The notes under the pieces: model-generated
Told to the model about the DNA's origin: nothing
What the model saw: the letters and a program-made list of their open reading frames with translations, nothing else
The model's database searches: none
DNA from: Alnus glutinosa
Lineage: Eukaryota > Streptophyta > Magnoliopsida > Fagales > Betulaceae
Length of the DNA stretch: 64,000 nt
Direction: 5' to 3'
NCBI RefSeq assembly: GCF_958979055.1
Contig: NC_084886.1
Location: forward strand, 15,410,154-15,474,153
Part shown: positions 1 through 10,000 of the stretch, piece after piece
Numbering within the stretch: position 1 is the first letter of the stretch
Layout of the letters: each line of letters opens with the position of its first letter
Program-made: the position numbers and the translations under genes

Positions 1-515
1 GGTGCCTTTGATGCTATGGGGATTGTTTTCATAGTTTTTAGAACTTTTTTCGTGTGCTTGCAGTAGTCCATCAATTTCTTTCTGCTTTAAATGGTTCCAA
101 TATTGGAAATAAGTTTTCCTGGTTTGTTAATTTGGCACAATTCATTGGCTTTGGAAGTAAGTTTCTCGGCTGCATGCGGATTATATTGCTTTTTACACCA
201 TGCCTGGCATCACTTTCCTCAACTCCTACTTTAACCCCAACGCTCTCTTTCTCATATGGTTTCATTTGATCTCTTGCTTTTGTTAGGACATGCAAGGCCC
301 TGTGTGAATGCCCCAATGAATCATTACCCTTCTTGTTGCACTGGTTTCAATTTTTATCAAATAACAGCCTTGTTCTTGTACTCATCAGGCTATTTTAAAA
401 GAACCTGGTCAGAAGCCTGTCTATAGCCTGCTAGATTTGGATTGGCAATCGAGACTGATGCCCGTCTGCCGTTTTGCTTTTCCAATTTAGTCATAGGGAA
501 TTGTTAGGGTCGTGA
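1..515. other. intergenic, no gene recognised
   Basis: No coding region, RNA gene or repeat boundary could be supported here. The short open frames overlap on both strands and have no recognisable domain. A CTTGCAG acceptor-like site occurs near 56-62, so the end of a gene lying to the left of the window is possible but cannot be shown. Confidence 0.4.
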
Positions 516-930
516 TGGGTTGGCAATTCGGGTTCACGGGTCGGGTTCGTGTCAACCCGGCTGACCCGATTACATAAATGGGTATGACACGAACCGACCC
601 GACAAACACGACTAATAAGCGTGGCACCCGTTTACTCGACCCGACCCGATACGGCATCAATTTCACTGTTTTCACATGTTTCAACCTTTAATTTTAGTTT
701 TTACCTTCAATTTTTTTTTTAATCGGGTTATAATCGTGTTAGCGGGTCAACCTGCGTAATCGGGTTATAATCGTGTTGGCGGGTCAACCCGCAGGTTGAC
801 CTGTCAAACACGATTATAGTTAGGTCAACCCGATTATGACCCGAACCTGATTATAACAAATTCAAATCCGGTTTTTTTCGTGTCGTAATTGTGCCGGGTT
901 CGCGGGTCGTGTCAAAAATTGTCAACCCTA
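516..930. mobile_element. hAT-type MITE, copy 1
   Basis: A 415-bp element with no coding capacity. Its ends are GGGTTGGCAATT on the left and AATTGTCAACCCTA on the right, which form terminal inverted repeats shared with the copy at 57122-58098. The flanks carry an imperfect duplication (tcgtga left, atcgtgag right). The interior is made of repeated short motifs such as GGGTCGGGTTCG and CAACCCG on both strands, as expected of subterminal transposase-binding repeats. The hAT assignment rests on the 8-bp duplication of the better-preserved second copy. Confidence 0.75.
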
Positions 931-1548
931 ATCGTGAGTGGAACTATTTCCGGCATTTTGCCGCCACCAGTTGAAAGTATCGGAAAGCCTCACTCCATCA
1001 ATGCCGTAAGTGATTTCAGACTGAAATGCTGGAGTGGGAGTTTGTTTTGGTGATTTCTGACTTTGATATGTTGGGAGTTGGAGTTGGTTGGAAAGTAGAA
1101 GCTTGGGATAAGCTCGGAATTTTTGAACAGAAAAATCATTTATTTTGTAAAAAAAAAAAATCATGAATTTTTTTGAGGAGCAGATCCTTTGTCTTCTTAA
1201 GAGAAGTTCTTTGTCGGAGATCTTTGTTTTGAATGAAGACGAAGAATTGAAGGTGTCATCTTTTCAACGGTGAAGCAAGAGCAATGGTAATCAATTAACC
1301 TGATAAAAAAAAAAAATAAGACGAAGAAGAGAAGAAATTAGTGAGAAACTGAAGAATAAAATTTGAGAGATAGGGAGTCTACACCATAGAGTGACGGATG
1401 CCGGATAGGGTTCAACAGTAATTCAATAATTCATATATATATATATATATATACTTCCCAAAACCATGCCGTTTTAACAATAAAAAAAAAATGTATTTTT
1501 TTAAAAGTTGGGTCAGGTGACTCAGGTTGGAAAAAGATGGAAATCATA
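931..1548. other. AT-rich intergenic DNA with AT microsatellite
   Basis: No gene seen. An (AT)n tract lies at about 1432-1452, with several A-runs around 1150 and 1300. The open frame at 928-1164 on the minus strand matches nothing recognisable. Confidence 0.4.
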
Positions 1549-1859
1549 TTCCTACCCCTACCTTGGGATCTGACTTTTCGGAATTAAAAAAAAGAGAAGA
1601 AATTTGATCTGTGTACTTGACCCGATGAAGTTGTAGGACCAAAATCGGTTGAATTTTGGGTTTTCAGGGATCAAACACCCCTAGAAATCTTCTGTAAAGT
1701 GACTAATTAGAAGTAATTTAAATCCTACCCCAACTTTTGATCTGACTTTTCAGAATTCAAAATTTGATCTGCCTAGTACCTACCCTCGGAAGCTTGACCC
1801 GTTCAAGTTGGAACTCGGTCAAAATTGGATGAATTTTGATTTTTCAGTGATTTTGAACA

Positions 1860-2193
1860 GAGTAATGATATTTACACAACACACTTTACATAATTATTGA
1901 ATAATGATTCAATACCACTTAAATATATAATTTTTTACCACCTTGCCTATGTGGCAAGGTAGTCCCCTTATTACTTTTTGAGTTTTTTTTTTTTAAAAAA
2001 TACATTAAGGTGAGGGACCACATTGTCACATAGACAAGGTAGTAAAAAGTTGTATATTTAAGTGATAGAGAATCATTATTCATAATTATTACACTACACT
2101 CACATGAGGTGGGACTCATGTGAGTGATAAATCCCACCCTATGTGAGTATGTTGTATAATTGTTATATAAAGTGTGTTGCATAAGAATCACTC
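1860..2193. mobile_element. MITE (outer), GAGTGATT...CAACACACTTTATATAA type
   Basis: A 334-bp element with ~36-bp imperfect terminal inverted repeats. The left end carries CAACACACTTTACATAATTA and the right end carries the complement of the same motif. It splits copy 2 of the flanking tandem duplication. Excluding the nested insertion the element is about 140-150 bp. A related fragment (GAGTGATTG start, ACTCACATAAGTGGG) occurs at about 60650-60720. The target duplication is unclear, so the superfamily is not assigned. Confidence 0.75.
1899..2081. mobile_element. Mutator-type MITE nested in the outer MITE
   Basis: A 183-bp element that begins GAATAATGATTC (1899-1910) and ends with its exact complement (2070-2081). 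It is flanked by a perfect 9-bp direct repeat, ATAATTATT (1890-1898 and 2082-2090), which is the Mutator-superfamily hallmark. The inverted repeats continue inward imperfectly for about 55 bp through CACTTAAATAT and TACCTTG. It has no coding capacity and is younger than the element it sits in. Confidence 0.85.
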
Positions 2194-2205
2194 CTAGAAA
2201 TCTTT

Positions 2206-2924
2206 TCGTCATCAATTAAACCAACAGAAATTGATTACATTATCTGTCTTATGTGTCAATTGATGTGATTAATGAAAGTCTCCTTCAGATTATTTTGGCA
2301 ATCAAATCATCCGGTAGTCCTGGATTGATATTATTTTGGCAATATATGCTTTCTCTACCCAGGGACCTCTGGGCTGTTGGAACTTTAGATTTTCTTCCTT
2401 GGATCAGAATTATTTAGCTGTCACCTCCTGAGATACCCCTCGCAAGTGGGCATCATCTGAATGGTTATTGGTTGGTTAGTTTTCGGTGCAATTATTTTCT
2501 CTAACCTTTAATTTTTGTTTAGGCTTGTTAAAGAACCCAAGAAGAGGCCCATGCTACCGAGATCAGATGTGTTTTAGGTGATGGGATGGGCTTTTATGGG
2601 TCCAATTGACAAATTCCTCTGCTAAATTATATTTTATTCTCATTGGAGTGTAAAAAAGGAAGGAAGGAAGCATCCCATTCTCAGCAGTAAATTAATTGCC
2701 TCGTGCTGAATTAGAGAAAGTCATGGGTAAATTCAAATTCTTTTAGTCAATTCAAATCCATAAAATCAACTTTGCATGGTTAAATTCTCGAACCAACTGA
2801 CGTGCTAATAGTTTTGCTTACAAAAAGTGAGATAATATATAAACTAAATAAATACATCCCACGGTTAAGAGTGTTTGCTTTCCGGGGGCAGAGCGCTACA
2901 AAGTCTTTGGGGCCCCCATTTTCT
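2206..2924. other. intergenic, probable 3' flank of the bHLH gene
   Basis: AT-rich DNA without a supported gene. The last few hundred bases probably include the 3' untranslated region of the minus-strand bHLH gene. The open frames at 2780-3026 are wrong-frame reads of that gene's last exon. Confidence 0.45.
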
Positions 2925-3892
2925 CTAGCTTTTCCAACCTTCCTCGAAACGGTGAAGCAGTTTCCTCTCAGCTTCGCAGAGTGTTTCTTGTATAGCCTTT
3001 TCCACTTCGGCAATCCCAATCTTTAAAAAATAGAAAGAGACAAATTAGTTTGCATATAATATTATTAGATTAACCCCATGTGCTTATTCCTACTCTCATT
3101 TTTTAATCCTTAAAAAAGACACGATGATTAGACCACTCCAAATAGTATGAACTTGCAACAGTAGAGTACTCCTTACCTGGCTTTCAATCTCCAATTCAGC
3201 AGAGAACTCGTGAGCAGAGAAATTTGATCTGATGGTTCTGGTTTCGAGTCCCAAATCCTTCAAGCACTTAAGAACTTCCACCATTGAATCAACTCCAGAA
3301 GTAGGATTAGCCACTCTTACTCTAATCGTTGCTACCCCTTCTACCGCCGCCAAATTTGCTTCAACCTCCAACTTTCGCCTCTGCAACTCCTCCCTACGCC
3401 TTTGCATCTCTTCAATTTTCTTGGCCGCCATTTGAATAATCGAATTCTTATCACTCTGTACACAGAAGCTCGTAAGAACTAAGAATCATGCATAAACCAA
3501 AAAGAAAAAGAAAAAGAAAACAGAGACGCCGATTTGCAAAACCCACGCACCTTGGTGCCAAAAGGCAGCATGGAATGCAAGGCCATGTAACTCTGCTTCT
3601 GCCTCTCCCTCCTCACCCGCTCGTTCATCATGTGCCGAAAGCACCGGTCTTTCTCGGGCTCCTCTGTTTCAACTCTCGGATGCCAGCTCCTCCTCAAGAA
3701 TTCCATCATTCTCTTGTTCACGTTTGCATAATTCCGCCGATCGTCACCTCCTGTGCTCCCCGACCCAAATTCTGTTCTGGGTTTTTCTGTGTACGCCGCA
3801 AAAGCGCTTTGGCTCACCGGGGAAGAAGCTATATAAGCCTCGCGCCAGAAGATATCGCCCTGAAAATCCTGTGGGAAAAACAAATCCATCAT
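2925..3892 (-). CDS. bHLH92-like transcription factor, 3 exons
   Basis: Complement join of 2925-3020, 3177-3455 and 3551-3892 gives 238 residues. Introns are GT-AG and both junctions fall between codons. Residues ~80-140 hold the bHLH domain: basic region RHMMNERVRRER has the H-x3-E-x3-R pattern needed to contact E-box/G-box DNA; helix 1 ends at LPFGTK, and after the intron helix 2 resumes with SDKNSIIQMAAKKIEEMQ. A C-terminal segment (VDSMVEVLKCLKDLG, then SAELEIESQ) looks like the ACT-like dimerisation part of plant bHLHs. Layout and these segments match Arabidopsis bHLH92, a stress-induced nuclear regulator. The start at 3892 has a second Met beside it. Exon 3 needs a different frame from the longest open frame there. 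Family assignment is firm; orthology to bHLH92 is likely but not proven. Confidence 0.88.
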
Positions 3893-3978
3893 TCTTCTCT
3901 TCCGCTCTTGTTTCTCCCGGGAATTTCAAATTTCGGCTCTGCCAGTTGATCGTAACGGTCCTCTTAAACTTGGACAGG

Positions 3979-4040
3979 TATTTATGGGGGACTCGTTGAA
4001 GCGCATTTAACACGTGGTCAACCTTTTTGTTTTGGTCAAA
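3979..4040 (-). promoter_or_regulatory. candidate bHLH promoter: TATA-like box, G-box, W-boxes
   Basis: Upstream of the bHLH start, read on the minus strand, there is a CATAAATAC TATA-like motif (about 3979-3987, ~90 bp from the ATG), a palindromic G-box CACGTG (4011-4016), and two W-box cores TTGACC (complements at 4016-4021 and 4034-4039). W-boxes bind WRKY factors and G-boxes bind bHLH or bZIP factors, so stress control and possible autoregulation are plausible. This is motif evidence only. Confidence 0.45.
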
Positions 4041-4971
4041 GAATACTAGTTTGTATCAAATGTCAAAGGTTTTAGTTTATAGTCTCGCTCTCACGCTCGA
4101 CTATCCTAAGAACAGTCTATCAAATTGGACCCCGTTGTACATACAGGCCAAGGGAACAATAAATTATGTCCGTTAGATTTGACGACAACGCCACCTGTTG
4201 CACGGCCTCAACTTATGGATCATCGTCCACTTGGCGGGCCTACGTAAATTTGTATTTTTCCTTTGAAAATAATAATGACTTACAAGAGAGGGTGACCCTC
4301 TCTCTCACGAACATCAATGGATCAGTAGACTTGTGGGTCATAGATGTATGTTAATCTAACGTTTATTGAATTGGAAATTGGCCGTTTGTTTTATTACAAC
4401 ATACCCATGATTACTATGTTAAGATGATTACATAGAAAATCGCAAATAGATCACAAAAACGATTTATTTATTTGTTTTTTGTTATTTATTTGTTTTTTTG
4501 TTTTTGTTTTTTGTTTTTTGTTTTGTTTTTTGTTTTGTTTTTTTTATTTTTTTTTTAAATAATAGCATTCCCTTAATCTTAAAAGGGATTATCAATAATT
4601 ATTTCTAATGGTAGCTCCAATTTTATTTGAACCAAGATGTGAATGTGTTAATAGTACAAATGTTGTGGGGACCCAAAATAAGGCCATGCAAGATTGACCC
4701 ATTTCAACCATGAATGAAAGGACTCAATAGCTTCAACCAAAAAAAGTGAGTGGTTGATATTATGGGAAAAATTCAAACCTATCACTCTATTTTACACGGA
4801 TACAAATTACATACACGGATACAACACGCCAATTTTTATTTTTTATTTTATTTAAAACAAAAACGGTATTTTCACACCATAATTGTTTCTTTAATTTTTT
4901 TTTTTTAATACTACCCTCTCTCATATAATGAAAACCACATTAAAAACCACCCTATGAGAGAGATAAAAAGG
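4041..4971. other. intergenic, T-rich simple sequence
   Basis: No gene seen. A degenerate (TTTTTG)n tract spans about 4466-4556. The rest is AT-rich and unremarkable up to the left LTR of the small retroelement at 4972. Confidence 0.4.
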
Positions 4972-5119
4972 TGGCATACAAGTACTGATTAAATGATTAA
5001 ATTTACCTATTTCTATCAGCTTAAGCTTTTGAGATGAGTGGTAATTTAACATGGTATCAAAACAGATGTCTTGAATTTGGATCTGGCTCTTTCATTTACC
5101 TCTCATTTCAGGAGAGTGC

Positions 5120-5735
5120 TGTTAGAACAGTTTCTGATATGGTAGTTGATGAACCAGTTGAGCCTATCTTCGCTATCCTGCAAGTAAAACAAACTAGGTC
5201 GGGGGGAATCCGACAATTCCACTCCGATGCCTTTGTCAGTTTTTATCTTAAGTGTATATCACTCTTATAATCAGAATGAGCAATCTAAATTACCTGCCCA
5301 GTAGTGAGGTATTTATACATGTCGTGTTGCAAGCGATCTGGTTCTTTCGTTGGACCACGTGTCAGGTTTGGAGTGGGATCAGAGCACACGCTTAACAATC
5401 GTGGCCAGGTTGGTTTTTTAACCGTCTGGAGATCGTGGAGAATAATGCTTCACGACCACTACTGGAATCTGTTCTCAACCGCCGACGCGATCGTGGTCCA
5501 GTCGGTCTTCAACTGCTCTTAGATCGTGGGGACACCTTCCTAAGTAGTGGCGGTCGTGTAGGTAGTGGGGTTTCCTCCCTGGCTGGTACAAGGTCGGTAA
5601 TTTACCGTCCTTAGCCATATCGTGGAAGTCGGCAAATTACCGCCTTAAATACGCAGACTCGGCTAATTAGCCGAGCATGATTCTGATGGGCCGTGAATCT
5701 GGCCCATTGGGCGAGATCGGGATTATTTCCCAACA
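5120..5735 (-). repeat. LTR, left arm of palindrome
   Basis: A 616-bp LTR in minus orientation. It contains the complement of TATAAATA, so its promoter would read leftwards out of the palindrome. The mirrored polypurine tract lies at its inner side (5736-5756). Confidence 0.85.
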
Positions 5736-5915
5736 GTTACCCCCCAATTCCTTTTGCACGACGGATTTCGAAAAAAAAAAAAAAAAATCTTCTCTTTCAA
5801 AATGTCCCGATTTTCTAACGGCTTCCAGCTTACTTCAAATTTCGAACTAGGCAAAAAGGTACAGAAAAATTCCTTTTACTGAAACTACGTCGTGCAAAAG
5901 GAATTGGGGGGTAAC

Positions 5916-6531
5916 TGTTGGGAAATAATCCCGATCTCGCCCAATGGGCCAGATTCACGGCCCATCAGAATCATGCTCGGCTAATTAGCCGAGTCTGCGT
6001 ATTTAAGGCGGTAATTTGCCGACTTCCACGATATGGCTAAGGACGGTAAATTACCGACCTTGTACCAGCCAGGGAGGAAACCCCACTACCTACACGACCG
6101 CCACTACTTAGGAAGGTGTCCCCACGATCTAAGAGCAGTTGAAGACCGACTGGACCACGATCGCGTCGGCGGTTGAGAACAGATTCCAGTAGTGGTCGTG
6201 AAGCATTATTCTCCACGATCTCCAGACGGTTAAAAAACCAACCTGGCCACGATTGTTAAGCGTGTGCTCTGATCCCACTCCAAACCTGACACGTGGTCCA
6301 ACGAAAGAACCAGATCGCTTGCAACACGACATGTATAAATACCTCACTACTGGGCAGGTAATTTAGATTGCTCATTCTGATTATAAGAGTGATATACACT
6401 TAAGATAAAAACTGACAAAGGCATCGGAGTGGGATTGTCGGATTCCCCCCGACCTAGTTTGTTTTACTTGCAGGATAGCGAAGATAGGCTCAACTGGTTC
6501 ATCAACTACCATATCAGAAACTGTTCTAACA
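5916..6531 (+). repeat. LTR, right arm of palindrome
   Basis: A 616-bp LTR in plus orientation with a TATAAATA box at 6334-6341 and a U5 that carries GGCATCGGAGTGGG and a TTGCAGGATAGC motif also found in the 21339-22150 LTR. Preceded by the polypurine tract at about 5897-5911. Confidence 0.85.
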
Positions 6532-6610
6532 GGTGCTAAAGTATTGATTAAATAATTAAATTTACTTTTGCCAATCAGCTTAAACTTTTGAGATAAGTGA
6601 TAATTTAACG

Positions 6611-7086
6611 ACAAACAACTATTTATGACGTGAAAATAAGACGCCCCATCTATTATTCACTATAAAGCGTTCTATGCAAAATCAGTAGGAAAAAGTTTAC
6701 TAAGAAATGCAAGTGAAAATCCCATGCTTTAAAACATGTAAGTTCACATAATAGGCTTGTTAAATAACCACAAATTTTTACATTTTGGATTCCGAGTACA
6801 TCGTTGTCTGCAAACTAGCAAGCCATCTCAGTAATGAGCTCTAACTCATCCCACAAATGAAGTCAAATTCATTGCCGTATGAGAAATCTGTAGCTAAAGA
6901 AATCTAACAATGAGAAGAGAGCAAGACACCCAACTTACATGATGAAAAGGTGACAAAAATTTATCTACACATGGTCTTGCCCAAAAGATTTGTACAGAGT
7001 AATCGGCTATCTAAGATCTTATTGCCATAATAACCCTTTGACAATCTCCCAGTGTTCTGCCTTTCCGACTGATATTCTTATCCTAT
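6611..7086. other. 3' flank of the CRM-domain gene
   Basis: No separate gene. This stretch directly follows the stop codon of the minus-strand CFM3-like gene and probably contains its 3' untranslated region and poly(A) site. Confidence 0.45.
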
Positions 7087-10000
7087 TCATTGGCTCAATC
7101 TAGGTAAGCTATTGTCTTCGTCTACATTGTAAGCTTCAATGCACAATGAATTGGCAACTGTATATCCATGTGGCTCAGGAACCACAGATTTCGTTTCTGG
7201 CTCTAGATTTTGGAAATCATAAGAAAATATTGTCTCAGATTGGAGATTGCAAGTCGTGCTATCACCGCCATCTTCACCATCATTTTCACTGTAATACGTC
7301 TCTAGATAAGGCTCATCTCCTTCCTCCTGTAGAAGGGGAGAAATGGGATACAATATAAGATGTTACATTGGCTCTTATTGAACAGAAAAATTAGTTGTTC
7401 TAGAAAATGAAATAAGAAAATTAACACTACCTCGGTGTCTTCATCATCGGTAGGATAAGCAGAATCTAATTTGTCATAAAATGCTTCATCTCCTTGGTCT
7501 TCCACAACCTCCATTTGTTCCTGTCAATGCAAAATATGAACCAAATCAGACTTTGACCGCAAAAATGATGGTTATATATTTCTCTCCCAACTTAGAAGCT
7601 TGGCTTGCGCGAGCAAGAACTAGAATATGAGGGGGCGTACAATTTCAGATCTTAGTTGCTCCACTTTGCTCTGCAGAGCTGAAATATGTTTTAGGAGAGC
7701 CTGTTTCACAAAATAGCGAGAAAGTTCAGCCATTGATATCTGTACATATGTTAAGTAAAAAATATAAAAGACCTTTTGATACATAAAGGGAGTTCATTAT
7801 GATGGCAGAGTATCCCGTATTTACAACTCCCAAATCCCCTCTTTTGCTGTTATACGGATTATAATTTCAATATGATGGATATACATCCTTACATATGTAG
7901 GCATATAAATATCTATACTGTCTATGATAACGTTCACCAACAGGATCAGTTGCCTGCCATGCCAGCAATGCCAACAGGCCCAGTTCTTACACAATAATTC
8001 AGCCTAAGGAGCCCCAAAATCAAGACTAAAGTGGGGCTAGTCAGCACATGCCCCTTTGCCGGCACAGATCAGAACCCCACCCAGTACTGCTCAGGACTAG
8101 TCACTGGTGAAGAGAGATTCTAACAAGATCTCAAATGCATATGAGATGTACTATTTAGCTCCATATCTGAAAAAGCAGGACATCTGGATAAATAATATGA
8201 AAATTCATAGGCGTACCTCCTGCCTCTGTAGCTCAATTGAACGTGCCAAAGCCTTCCTCTTTGTCAAGAGATTCTTTGGCCTCAAAGTTGCCGGTCGTTT
8301 ATATTCCTTTCCCCGAAATACAACAATAGCATATCCTTTGGAAACTTTGTCTACTGAAACCAACAAACCTCCACTCTCAGCTTCTAGTGCTAATGCAATT
8401 CTTTTTACGTGGTCAAAAGATTTGGCCTTCACCAAGATCTTAACTAATTCACGGTACTTCCAATGCAAGTGCATGTTCTCCACTGTGCCATCAAATACTT
8501 CACGTCTACCTGTAAGAAGAAATCACATTCCTTAAATATAGCTCTATCAATGCGTACTCTACGTGAAAAATCTTTGATAAATTTGGTACGTAGAGAGATT
8601 TACCAAGAAGTAAGAAAGCTTTCATCCGCAAACCTAGTTTGCGAAACATAAACCTCTCCTCATCAGTTATGCTATCTGGGTCAGCTTGCCGCTCTGCTGG
8701 TTTTAAAGACAACTCTACTTTATATAGGGCTTGTTCAGCTTTCATTAGCTTTCTTTCAGCCTGACAGACAATCCTAAGAGTTTTAATGAAGGAGAATGTG
8801 GAAAGAGACCATGTGACAATGTTAAAAATAAAAGTAAATATTGCAAAGCTTGGGCATCAATAACACACATCATAAATGATATGGGAATTTCATATTAAAG
8901 AAAGAACTCAAGTCCTTATCCCAAAAAAGAGAAAAAGAAAGAAAGAACTCAAGTGATCACTTTTTTTGGGATATGTAAATAATTCATAGCGACTTAAGAA
9001 CTGAAAAACACAGCATTTTTATAACGAGATATTTCTGATATTAAAGGCATTCAGTCTGGGTTTTAAGGAACTCACAAAGGCAAGCCTCTTTTCAAGCTTT
9101 CTAACAAGGTTGGAGCGCCTTATTATTTCTGCTTCCCTCATCATTTTTCCCTTATGACGATCATCCAGTGTCTTACCCCACCTAGCATCTGCATCCAAAG
9201 TTTCCCCAAGTGTACCGGCAGTTCCAGATTGCCCAGTTATTTCAAATCTTGGCATGACCAAGGCCGAAGCTCTCAACCGTGCCTGCTCCTCTTCATCTTG
9301 CAGTGACTTTGCCAATCTCTCCCTTTCTAGTAAAGCTTCAGTGACATCTGGTGACAAAAAATTCTTTCCTCTATAGAAGACCAAGAAGTCCTTGTTTCTT
9401 GAGAGCAGCATGCCCCCTGTCAATTTCTGCAACCAATGATCAAGATATTATTACCAGTAGTTCAATGCATATGATGTGATAAATTTACCAGTACCTCTCT
9501 ACATGATCAAGCCATTAGTCCTTTTGACGTTAGATGGAAATAGTTAGTTAAGGGTCTCAATCTGACTGGTTTCATTTCTCATGTTAGCATACAAAATACG
9601 AGTCCAGAACACTTAGACACAGCGCATGCCATTTCTGGAGTTAGTAAATAAAGATGAGAGAAAAATAACATTAGCAAGTAAAGAGGTGCATATTGACAAA
9701 GAATTACTCCCCAAAGTAAGCAAGGTTGACCAGGTATGTTTTATTACCTTGATCTCTTCAGCCATCCTCTCACTGGTAGTCAGCTGCACGCCACGTTTAA
9801 GTGCAATCTTTGCAATTGAACTTCTTTCCCACAATTTAGCCATGGCCACAGCTAGACCTTGGAGCTGCCTGTTTCTACCTGGAGACAGAATATTTAATAC
9901 ACAATCACAAGAACATTTTCAAGTTCATGCAAAAAAAGCACAAAAAGAGGCAAACCTAATGCAAAATGTGGAGGAAGAACCCTGGCAAGCCTTCGTAAAT

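Larger units (their letters stand above)
1549..2205 (+). repeat. ~145-bp tandem duplication, second copy split by a MITE
   Basis: Two direct copies of a noncoding segment. Copy 1 is about 1549-1695. Copy 2 is about 1722-1859 and resumes at 2194-2205. Both run from a CCTACCCC start through GATCTGACTTTTC, AATTTGATCTG, TTGACCCG and TGAATTTTG to CTAGAAATCTT. Copy 1 shows what copy 2 looked like before the element at 1860-2193 entered, so it serves as an internal empty site. Confidence 0.7.
5120..6531. mobile_element. palindromic LTR element, two inverted LTRs
   Basis: A 1412-bp near-perfect palindrome with 644-bp arms (5120-5763, 5888-6531) and a 124-bp spacer. Each arm is one 616-bp LTR (TGTTGGGAAATA to TTCTAACA) plus 28 bp containing the polypurine tract GGAATTGGGGGG, so both arms represent the 3' end of an element, tail to tail. 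I saw one mismatch between the arms (near 5215 and 6437). Both outer ends are U5 ends. The flanks are agtgc (5115-5119) and ggtgc (6532-6536), a 4/5 match to a retroviral-type 5-bp duplication, which suggests the palindrome integrated as a unit. No internal genes remain. The LTR start, tract and U5 resemble the Ty3/gypsy element at 21339, pointing to the same lineage. Confidence 0.85.
4972..6610 (+). mobile_element. TRIM-like miniature LTR element, split by a palindrome
   Basis: Two direct ~78-bp repeats (4972-5051 and about 6534-6610) share GATTAAATTTAC, ATCAGCTTAA and TTTTGAGAT, and end TTTAAC. The left one is followed at once by TGGTATCA (5052), a primer-binding site complementary to initiator-Met tRNA. 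The purine stretch CAGGAGAG just before the right repeat is a plausible polypurine tract. Without the inserted palindrome at 5120-6531 the element would be only about 220 bp, shorter than most TRIMs, so one LTR may be truncated. No coding capacity. Its own target duplication was not found. Confidence 0.6.

Noticed and set aside
5304..6347. Two identical 72-codon frames on opposite strands (5304-5522 and 6129-6347)
   Set aside because: They are the same LTR sequence read in the two arms of the palindrome. No domain, and LTRs do not normally encode protein.
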